Shown here: positions 25,331-33,076 of the stretch, piece after piece
Numbering within the stretch: position 1 is the first letter of the stretch
Layout of the letters: every line of letters begins with the position of its first letter
From: Burkholderiaceae bacterium
GTDB taxonomy: Bacteria > Pseudomonadota > Gammaproteobacteria > Burkholderiales > Burkholderiaceae
Assembly (NCBI GenBank): GCA_947374315.1
Contig: CANCBK010000004.1
Location: forward strand, 1 to 58,805
Direction of reading: 5' to 3'
DNA: 58,805 nucleotides
Program-made: the position numbers and the translations under genes
The notes under the pieces: generated by a model
The model's input: the letters and a program-made list of their open reading frames with translations, nothing else
Told to the model about the DNA's origin: nothing
Databases searched by the model: none

Positions 25331-26455
25331 TTATTTCTTTGTTTTTCTGCGATTCTTGACGGCCAATGCAAGGCGTTGCAATACATTCACTGAGTCCTCC
25401 CAGTTAATGCAAGCATCTGTAATGCTGATGCCGTACTCTAATTTGCTCGGATCATCTTTGCCTGGCGAGAATTTTTGCGCACCATCATTGAGGTGGCTTT
25501 CAATCATCACTCCAAAAATTTGATGCGATCCAGCTTCAATTTGCTCTGCGATATTTTCTGCAACCACAATTTGACGCTCATGTTTCTTGCTGGAATTCGC
25601 ATGGGAAAGATCAACCATTAAGCTGGCTGGAAGCTTGGCGGCTTCAAGCTCGGAGCAGGCTGCCTGGACATACTGGGCCTCATAGTTAGGTTCTTTGCCA
25701 CCGCGCAAAATCACATGGCAGTCCTTATTCCCCTTGGTCTCAACGATGGAGACTTGACCATTCTTATGTACTGACAAGAAGTGGTGTGGGCGACTAGCTG
25801 CTTGAATGGCATCGGTTGCAATCTTGATATTGCCATCAGTCCCATTCTTAAAGCCGATAGGCGCTGAGAGGCCTGAAGCCAATTCGCGGTGCACTTGACT
25901 CTCAGTAGTGCGTGCTCCAATAGCACCCCAGGAAATTAAATCAGCAATATATTGTGGTGAGATCACATCAAGGAACTCGCTACCAGCTGGCATGCCAAGG
26001 CGATTGATTTCCATCAATACTTGGCGGGCAATGCGTAGGCCTTCTTCAATGCGATAACTCTCATCGAGGTACGGGTCGTTGATGAGGCCTTTCCAGCCAA
26101 CAGTCGTGCGTGGCTTTTCAAAATACACGCGCATCACGATTTCTAATTCACCAGCAAAGCGATCACGCTCAGCTAGCAATCGTTGGCAATACTCTAAGGC
26201 CGCGCGGGGATCATGAATCGAGCAAGGCCCAATGATCACCAGAAGGCGATCATCTTTGCCATGAATAATGTTGCGAATTTTGCCACGCGTTTCGCTAATT
26301 AAAGCTTCGGTAGGTGTTCCCGAGATCGGGAAGAAGCGAATCAAATGTTCTGGTGGAGGCAGAACAGTAATGTTATGAATGCGTTGATCATCTGTATCCG
26401 ACGTCTTGTCGACGGCAGCGTACCAGTTGGCAGGATTAGTATTTTGTTGGCTCAT
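25331..26455 (-). CDS. aroG: 3-deoxy-7-phosphoheptulonate (DAHP) synthase, type I
   Basis: First enzyme of the shikimate pathway, condensing phosphoenolpyruvate and erythrose 4-phosphate. The 374 residues match the AroF/AroG/AroH class: LLVIIGPCSIHDPRAALEYC, MRVYFEKPRTTVGWKG, GARTTESQVHRELASGLS, GFKNGTDGNIKIA, VDLSHANSSK and the C-terminal YGISITDACINWEDS. It is about 20 residues longer at the N-terminus than the E. coli enzymes. Which amino acid inhibits it cannot be read with confidence, so the symbol follows the closest general match. It is the last gene of the run starting at the YhdP-type gene. Confidence 0.93.
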   Translation of the reverse strand: MSQQNTNPANWYAAVDKTSDTDDQRIHNITVLPPPEHLIRFFPISGTPTEALISETRGKIRNIIHGKDDRLLVIIGPCSIHDPRAALEYCQRLLAERDRFAGELEIVMRVYFEKPRTTVGWKGLINDPYLDESYRIEEGLRIARQVLMEINRLGMPAGSEFLDVISPQYIADLISWGAIGARTTESQVHRELASGLSAPIGFKNGTDGNIKIATDAIQAASRPHHFLSVHKNGQVSIVETKGNKDCHVILRGGKEPNYEAQYVQAACSELEAAKLPASLMVDLSHANSSKKHERQIVVAENIAEQIEAGSHQIFGVMIESHLNDGAQKFSPGKDDPSKLEYGISITDACINWEDSVNVLQRLALAVKNRRKTKK

Positions 26456-26474
26456 ATGGTTATTTTAAGCCGTA

Positions 26475-27965
26475 TTAAGCAGTACCCCCGACAGTCAGGC
26501 TATCGATACGTAAAGTGGGTTGTCCAACACCAACGGGAACGCTTTGGCCTTCCTTGCCACAAACCCCGATACCGCCATCTAATTTCAGGTCATTTCCGAT
26601 CATGGATACCTGTTTTAGGGACTCTGGACCGCTGCCAATAATGGTGGCGCCTTTGACGGGGTATTGAATCTTGCCATTCTCCACCCAATAGGCTTCAGAG
26701 GCTGAAAACACAAATTTACCGCTGGTAATGTCCACTTGTCCGCCACCAAAATTCACCGCATAGAGGCCCCGCTTGATGCTAGCCACGATTTCTTGAGGAT
26801 CATCTTTTCCGGCCAACATGTAAGTATTGGTCATGCGAGGCATTGGCAGTGAGGCAAAGCTTTCACGACGACCATTGCCTGTTAGGGGCATATTCATGAG
26901 GCGCGCATTCAGGGTATCTTGAATATAACCCTTCAAAATACCGTCTTCAATCAGGGTGGTGCACTGGGTGGGTGTACCTTCATCATCGATATTCAGCGAA
27001 CCCCGACGACCGGAAAGCGTCCCATCATCGACTACGGTGACGCCTTTAGCGGCAACGCGTTGTCCAATGCATCCAGCGAACGCAGATGAGCCTTTGCGAT
27101 TAAAGTCCCCTTCAAGGCCGTGGCCGACGGCTTCATGTAGCAATACTCCAGGCCATCCCGGACCCATTACTACAGTCATCGGTCCGGCAGGTGCTGGACG
27201 AGAATCTAGATTAATTAATGCCCCGTCTACAGCCTCATCAACATATTTATTAATCAGGTCGGTATTGAAATAGTGGTAATCATGGCGCGCACCGCCGCCG
27301 GAAGAGCCGGATTCGCGACGACCATTTTGTTCGGCAATGACATGAACGGATACGCGCACAAGAGGACGCACATCCGCGGCAAGTAGTCCATCAGCACGCA
27401 CGATGAGTACGACATCAAACTCACCCGCTAGGCTGGCCATCACCTGGATGATGCGAGGGTCACGTGCTTTTGCACGGCGTTCAATGCCTTCAAGTAACGC
27501 AATTTTTTCTTGAGGGGCAAGCGAATCCAAAGGATTTAAGTCCGAGTAAAGTCCGTTTGAAACCGGAGTGAATAGTTTGCTAGCAATAGCTCGCTGACCA
27601 CCTTGAGGTCCAATGACGCGTGTGGACATTGCCGCTTTATTTAAAGCTTCTAAGTTAATTTCATCGGAATAAGCAAAGGCGGTTTTATCGCCATAAATGG
27701 CGCGTACACCAACACCTTGATCGATATTGAAACTGCCGGACTTCACAATTCCTTCTTCTAGACTCCAACTCTCACTTCGGGTGTGCTGAAAATAAAGATC
27801 GGCATCATCCAGTTGGTGGGTAAACATATTGCCAAAAGTCCGGTGCAAGTCTTGCTCAGAGAGTCCAGTTGGCTCGAGCAGAATAGATTTAGCTAGCTTG
27901 AGAAGGTCGGCCTGTTTTTTTGGCTTGGTCCAATCACTTGGAAATAAGGCTTCTGGTGCTTTCAT
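26475..27965 (-). CDS. tldD: Metalloprotease TldD
   Basis: Zinc protease subunit which, with TldE/PmbA, degrades unfolded peptides and matures some leader peptides. The 496 residues contain the HExxxH motif HEAVGHGLEGD near residues 278-288, plus RRGSLNIDDEGTP, RMTNTYMLAG and a GGGQVDITSGKFVFSASEAY region near the C-terminus, all family features. The start lies 24 bases after the nitrilase-family gene. TldE is not in the window and must be encoded elsewhere if the complex is formed. Confidence 0.96.
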   Translation of the reverse strand: MKAPEALFPSDWTKPKKQADLLKLAKSILLEPTGLSEQDLHRTFGNMFTHQLDDADLYFQHTRSESWSLEEGIVKSGSFNIDQGVGVRAIYGDKTAFAYSDEINLEALNKAAMSTRVIGPQGGQRAIASKLFTPVSNGLYSDLNPLDSLAPQEKIALLEGIERRAKARDPRIIQVMASLAGEFDVVLIVRADGLLAADVRPLVRVSVHVIAEQNGRRESGSSGGGARHDYHYFNTDLINKYVDEAVDGALINLDSRPAPAGPMTVVMGPGWPGVLLHEAVGHGLEGDFNRKGSSAFAGCIGQRVAAKGVTVVDDGTLSGRRGSLNIDDEGTPTQCTTLIEDGILKGYIQDTLNARLMNMPLTGNGRRESFASLPMPRMTNTYMLAGKDDPQEIVASIKRGLYAVNFGGGQVDITSGKFVFSASEAYWVENGKIQYPVKGATIIGSGPESLKQVSMIGNDLKLDGGIGVCGKEGQSVPVGVGQPTLRIDSLTVGGTA

Positions 27966-27989
27966 CTTGATTCGGCTGAACTTTCTTTG

Positions 27990-28823
27990 TTAAAGCTTGC
28001 GGTGTTGTAGTGCTGGCAACTTAGAGCGTACCTCTTTTAATTTATCTTTGCTGAGGGTGCCTGTAATAAATCCCTCGCCCTCTGGGAGGTTGGCTAATAC
28101 GTCTCCCCAAGAGTTAATCAACATCGTATTGCCCCAGGTGCGACGATGATTGATGTGGGTCCCCCCTTGCGCGGAGGACAGCACATAGCATTGATTTTCA
28201 ATCGCTCGGGCACGCAGCAAAATTTCCCAATGGTCTTTTCCGGTGGTGTACGTAAACGCTGCAGGAATGATGTGACAATCTACCGGGCCAAGGGCTCTAT
28301 AGAGCTCTGGAAAGCGTAAGTCATAGCAAATGCTTAAACCGAAGCGCCACTCTACTGCGTTGACGACAATCGTCAGTTGCCCTGGCTTGTCGCCAGCGGC
28401 AATCGTTTCAGATTCTTGATAACGCTCATTGTCAGTTTGAAAGCCAAACAAATGCATTTTGTCGTATCGAGCAATTTGTTTGCCCTGTGGATTAAATGCG
28501 AGCGTGGTATTCAAAACCTTATTGGGATCTTCAGTTTCCAGTGGAATAGTGCCCGCTACCAAGTGGAGGTTATTTTCTTTCGCGATCGCTGCAAGTTGCT
28601 CTTGAATCGGTCCAGACCCAGGCATTTCTCGAATTTTTACTTTGTCTGTGTCTTTGAGACCCATCATGCAAAAATATTCTGGAAGTACTGCAAGCTGGGC
28701 GCCATTAATGGCAGCCGCCTTAACCAGACGGGTAGCAGCATCAAGATTCTCTTGAAGATTGGGGGTCGACACCATTTGGATCGATGCGATGCGAAGTTCG
28801 GCAGCCTTTGTGAGGGTATGCAT
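27990..28823 (-). CDS. Nitrilase-superfamily amidohydrolase (Nit1-like)
   Basis: The 277 residues show the complete carbon-nitrogen hydrolase triad: Glu49 in LAVLPEYFCMMG, Lys122 in RYDKMHLFGF and Cys166 in GLSICYDLRFPELYR. The pattern, including the conserved FTYTTGKDHWEILLRARAIE and RRTWGNTMLINSWGDVLA, is closest to the Nit/deaminated-glutathione amidase branch, a metabolite-repair enzyme. That substrate is inferred from the family, not shown here. The gene starts five bases after the YhdP-type gene and precedes tldD, a grouping familiar in betaproteobacteria. Confidence 0.92.
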   Translation of the reverse strand: MHTLTKAAELRIASIQMVSTPNLQENLDAATRLVKAAAINGAQLAVLPEYFCMMGLKDTDKVKIREMPGSGPIQEQLAAIAKENNLHLVAGTIPLETEDPNKVLNTTLAFNPQGKQIARYDKMHLFGFQTDNERYQESETIAAGDKPGQLTIVVNAVEWRFGLSICYDLRFPELYRALGPVDCHIIPAAFTYTTGKDHWEILLRARAIENQCYVLSSAQGGTHINHRRTWGNTMLINSWGDVLANLPEGEGFITGTLSKDKLKEVRSKLPALQHRKL

Positions 28824-28828
28824 TTGAT

Positions 28829-31800
28829 TTAGTTTGGTAACTGACTGGGCATACTCTGATTTACTGGCGGACTTGCTGGAGCAGAATTTGGTGAGCCTGG
28901 CTTACTTTGTTCTTTTAAAAGATTTTTTGTGCGAATCGTATCTAAAGTCTTCGCATCCAGCGGCTGTCCTTTTTGGTCTAGCGGTATTACCTCAGGATTT
29001 TCCCAGGAGCCCTGTACCAAATAATCCGTTTGCATCGTGCGATTAATTTGGTTGGTAATGAGGTATTGACCCAATACAGCCCCAAGACCAATGATGGGGT
29101 TAATGGCGAATGCGGCGAGGGAGCCTGCAGTCGCATCAATGGTTGGGAAGATGGTGATGCGCAGATCTTGGGTTTCTTGCGGAATATTAATTTGGCCTGT
29201 CATCGCTACGCGTGCCTGATCCAAAATCATGGTGAACTGTTTGGTTTGCGCTACCCCTTGTGCAATCTCAAAATTACTAGTGATGGTATTAAAGGGGGTT
29301 CCTTTGGTTGCCAAGTTGCCTAAGCTGCCTTGAAGATCAAGTGTGGCGAATCTAAAAAGACTCTGCAGACTAAGAACGTCTAGCAACTTAGCGCCGTTGG
29401 TATTCACCTCTAGTAAGCGGCCTTTGGCAAGCTCAATATTGATATTGCCAGCCAGCGAGTCATACGCTGGGGCAAAAAGTGGCCCTGACCAAGTGAGTGT
29501 GGCATTAAGCCTGCCTTCCCCGCCCTCTACGGACTTGGTGTTGCTCCAGTGGGCAATCATTTGACCGGCATTTCTGATGCTCATATCAGCAGTCATAGAG
29601 CTTTGCTCTGGAGCGCTTGCAGTCTTCCCAAGCCATTGCCCTGTGATTGTGGAGTTTCCTTGTGGGTTGTTGATTTCAATGGACTCAAGCTTTAGCAGAT
29701 CATGTGATGTTTTGGATTTGATCTTGACCGATCCCAGCTGGGCTTTTGTCCAGCTCAAATCATCAATCAGCACATCTAGGCTGGGAATTGCATTGGGGCT
29801 AATTGGCGCCTTCGGGGCGGCTGGTTTTGGCGTACCCCCCAGTTTCGGCAATGCATCAATCGTTACGAGTTGATCAGGAATTTTTAGACGTGCCAGGCGA
29901 CCGGTGATGAGACCGCTAGGCTGTTCGGGGCTGGCTGGATGCCATTGAGCTTGACCAGCAACTTGAGGGGAATTTAAGCGCAGTTGCCATATCTTATTTT
30001 TTTCATTGGAATTGATATTCACATCATTCCATTCTCGGTCAAATGCAATTAATTTCTTCACTTGAGCGGAGAGTTGCACCTTGCTATCTTCTGCATCCAC
30101 CTCTTTCGCTTGTGGAGCCTGGTTGGCCTGTTTGTTTGTACCCAAGAACGCTAACCATTTGTCTAAGTCAAGTTCATTGCTTGCTAGATAAAATACAAAG
30201 CCTTGCTGTGGAAGGTTAATCGGGGATCCAATACCCAAGGCATTCTTAAATACATTATCAGCACCCAGATTTCCTTGAATAAAATATTGATCACCAAACT
30301 TGCCAGACCAATCTGCGCGTATTGGATTGGATTTTCTGCTGGAATAGGTGCGCAGATTTACTTCACCTAGCATAGGGGACCCTGCTACCTTTTTGGCTGG
30401 CGCTGGAGCGGTGCTTGCCCAATTGCGTAGGTCAAACTTCAGCTTGGTTTGGCTGCCAGACTTATTAAAGTTCATTAAACCTTCGTATTTAGCGGAGCCA
30501 CTCATTGCAGTAAGTAGGGCGGGGTGAGTCTGTGACTTTAGGTTTTCCGCAACATAATTTTTTAGAAATTGGGCATTAATGTCGCCGCTGATATTAAAGC
30601 TGGAGTTACCTGCCGCAGATGGAGCGCTCGAGACCTTGAGGGCGCCACCTAAAAAGTTTGCAGTGACATTTTCAAACTCTGGATTGGTTTCTGTAATCCG
30701 TATTTTTCCCTTGAGATTCTCCAGCGGGGGAATGTCACCCCATTGTGCCTTGTTGCCGGGGAGGTTGAGTTTTGCGTCAAAGTTCACATCATCGTTGCCG
30801 GAGAGTGGAATCTTGAGTCCAAGATCAAGATTGACTGGGCCGCTGAGGGAAAGATTCTTGCTGAGGCTTGCTTGCTGAACCCCTACTGGTGAGGCAAAGA
30901 GATATTCTAGAATTTCAGAGCCATCCCCCTCTACCAATCCATTGATGAGTAAGGTGAGCTGCTTCGCGCTGAGATTTGGAATTTGAGCTTGAATGTTGCT
31001 CAGGGCCACTTTTTTGTAACTTGCCTGATTGATGCTCACATTCAGTGCCGCTTGTTTCATATCAATATTGCCACTGACATTACTTAATGTACGCCAAGCT
31101 CCTTGATTCACTGGCAGTAAAGGCGCCGGTTTAAAGTTTGCCTTGGAGAAAGGCAGGTGCAGAGTGAGCTCGCCCGCCTTCCCTGCCGGGAAAGGAATTT
31201 GATCTGGATCCCCTTTGATATGCAAAGATCCATTCTGTACTTCCCCTGAATCAAATGCTTTACTCAGATATTGCCGGGCATCTTTGTCCATGCTGACTGG
31301 CAAATAGCGATGGGCAGTGGTGAGCGTTGCTTTTACAAACTCCATATCCAAAGTCATTTGATCCGGCTGCTTAGGCGCTCCAATGAGATAACTTAGATCG
31401 AGATTGGTAGTGATATCCGGGTTACTTAACTGAAGTCGTTTGGCGTTGACAAGCCACCCACCATTTTGTTTGGCCCAGCTGATCTCACCTTTTGCGCGAT
31501 CTAATTGAATTTGAGATGCGGATAAAAAATTACTCATTTCCAGTTCAAGGTTGCTGGAATCGATCGTAAAGTTACCTTGATTTTGATTGCTGCTGAGATT
31601 TCCTGATAAATGGGCAGCCGAGGGCATAAATTTGTCGATTGCCGCAAAGCTAACATCATTGAGTTTTGCGCTGATGGTGAAGTCGAGCTTGTTGGCGGAA
31701 AACCAGTTTCCTGGTATTGGTAAAGCAGCTAATGCAGACTTACTTTCAGACCAATTGATTTCCAAATTCTGCAGTTCTCCATTGGGCTCGGATGTCTTGA

Positions 31801-32998
31801 TCCATTGATGAATTTTTTTCGGCAAAGGAAGGTTGAGCGCAAAGAGGGCGATATCTTCCATCTGAATTTTTGGGGATGTGAAGCCAAACTCCTTGATCTC
31901 GCCACTGTCTTGTGGCGGCCGCCAGCGAAAAGTGATGGGACTTAAATTCTCTAGAGGGGTGGTATTGGGGCTGTCGATATTGCGCCATGCTAGTGTTTTT
32001 GTGGTGATGGAATTTAGAGCGCCATCGGTCTCTTGAATTAAATTTGTCTCTAACCGCCCAAACTCAAGAGGATCTTCATCTTGATTAAGTTGCACCTTGA
32101 GTTGATCCGCTGCTAAGTGCATTTCCCCGCCATCAGCTCTGCCATCATTCAGCTTCAGGCTACCCTTGGAATTAAGCTTGCCGCCAAGGGCATATAAAGG
32201 AAGGGGGATATCTTTGAAGATTGAACCGAGGTTAAATTCAGAGGCATCCCAGGAAAAATTGCCAATCCAATCATGCCAATCACCCGCTTGCCCGCCAAGG
32301 TGATGCACAAAGTCTGCCTGGACGGTAATGAAATTTGGGCTCCAAGGAGTTCTGGCGCTTAATTGGCCTTTATGTCTGCGAATGCCGTTGGTAAAACGCG
32401 CATCTTGGATTTCAACAGCGGTCTTGAGTTTGCGGTTTTGTTGATCTTCCCAAAAAATTTTAGCGTTATGAATTTGGATTTCATTTTGGGAAAACAGCCA
32501 GTTTTCAGTAGAGAGGTCATCCGCATTGCTGTGAATGGGGATGCCTGCAACAGAAATTACCCCCTTCGTATCACGTTGTGCATGGAGCTGGACTTGATCA
32601 AAAGTAATCTCATGGAAATACGGTGCAAGGTAATAGAAGGATAGCCAACTTAATTGGCCACTAATATTTTGAATGAGCAATGGTGAGGTGGATGTATTCG
32701 GACCGTTAAATCGCAGTCCCTCAATCACAAAGCTTGGACGAATTCCGGTCCAAGATACCTGGACATCATCCATGGTGACATTGCTACCTAGACGGGCACT
32801 CATTAATCGCTCTAATGCAGGCTTGGATTTCTCAATTTGGGGCCATAAAACGAAACGCACCCCAAGATGACCGAGAACAAAAAAAGCCGCGGTAATTCCA
32901 CCAAGAATCAAGGCACGCTTACGCCAGCGACCACCAGGACCTGGAGGACGTTTTTGAAGCACGCTCTGCAGGCGAGTCCGGATGAAGTTTCGAAGCAT
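28829..32998 (-). CDS. YhdP-family AsmA-like protein
   Basis: A 1389-residue protein with one N-terminal membrane anchor (about residues 28-50, RALILGGITAAFFVLGHLGV) and a very long periplasmic region of beta-rich repeats ending in an AsmA-like C-terminal domain (GRLLEVNTNGAKLLDVLSLQ, LDLQGSLGNLATKGTPF). Such proteins are thought to form bridge-like grooves that move phospholipids to the outer membrane. The last 50 or so residues are Pro/Ser/Gln-rich and probably disordered. It heads the nit-tldD-aroG run and is divergent from glnE, the usual betaproteobacterial neighbourhood. Confidence 0.93.
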   Translation of the reverse strand: MLRNFIRTRLQSVLQKRPPGPGGRWRKRALILGGITAAFFVLGHLGVRFVLWPQIEKSKPALERLMSARLGSNVTMDDVQVSWTGIRPSFVIEGLRFNGPNTSTSPLLIQNISGQLSWLSFYYLAPYFHEITFDQVQLHAQRDTKGVISVAGIPIHSNADDLSTENWLFSQNEIQIHNAKIFWEDQQNRKLKTAVEIQDARFTNGIRRHKGQLSARTPWSPNFITVQADFVHHLGGQAGDWHDWIGNFSWDASEFNLGSIFKDIPLPLYALGGKLNSKGSLKLNDGRADGGEMHLAADQLKVQLNQDEDPLEFGRLETNLIQETDGALNSITTKTLAWRNIDSPNTTPLENLSPITFRWRPPQDSGEIKEFGFTSPKIQMEDIALFALNLPLPKKIHQWIKTSEPNGELQNLEINWSESKSALAALPIPGNWFSANKLDFTISAKLNDVSFAAIDKFMPSAAHLSGNLSSNQNQGNFTIDSSNLELEMSNFLSASQIQLDRAKGEISWAKQNGGWLVNAKRLQLSNPDITTNLDLSYLIGAPKQPDQMTLDMEFVKATLTTAHRYLPVSMDKDARQYLSKAFDSGEVQNGSLHIKGDPDQIPFPAGKAGELTLHLPFSKANFKPAPLLPVNQGAWRTLSNVSGNIDMKQAALNVSINQASYKKVALSNIQAQIPNLSAKQLTLLINGLVEGDGSEILEYLFASPVGVQQASLSKNLSLSGPVNLDLGLKIPLSGNDDVNFDAKLNLPGNKAQWGDIPPLENLKGKIRITETNPEFENVTANFLGGALKVSSAPSAAGNSSFNISGDINAQFLKNYVAENLKSQTHPALLTAMSGSAKYEGLMNFNKSGSQTKLKFDLRNWASTAPAPAKKVAGSPMLGEVNLRTYSSRKSNPIRADWSGKFGDQYFIQGNLGADNVFKNALGIGSPINLPQQGFVFYLASNELDLDKWLAFLGTNKQANQAPQAKEVDAEDSKVQLSAQVKKLIAFDREWNDVNINSNEKNKIWQLRLNSPQVAGQAQWHPASPEQPSGLITGRLARLKIPDQLVTIDALPKLGGTPKPAAPKAPISPNAIPSLDVLIDDLSWTKAQLGSVKIKSKTSHDLLKLESIEINNPQGNSTITGQWLGKTASAPEQSSMTADMSIRNAGQMIAHWSNTKSVEGGEGRLNATLTWSGPLFAPAYDSLAGNINIELAKGRLLEVNTNGAKLLDVLSLQSLFRFATLDLQGSLGNLATKGTPFNTITSNFEIAQGVAQTKQFTMILDQARVAMTGQINIPQETQDLRITIFPTIDATAGSLAAFAINPIIGLGAVLGQYLITNQINRTMQTDYLVQGSWENPEVIPLDQKGQPLDAKTLDTIRTKNLLKEQSKPGSPNSAPASPPVNQSMPSQLPN

Positions 32999-33076
32999 GG
33001 ACTCTATTATCCGTCAGCCGTTGGGGGATCGCCAAGCTTCTATGGTTTCAGTGCAGAGTCGGATTAAGATGGAGAA

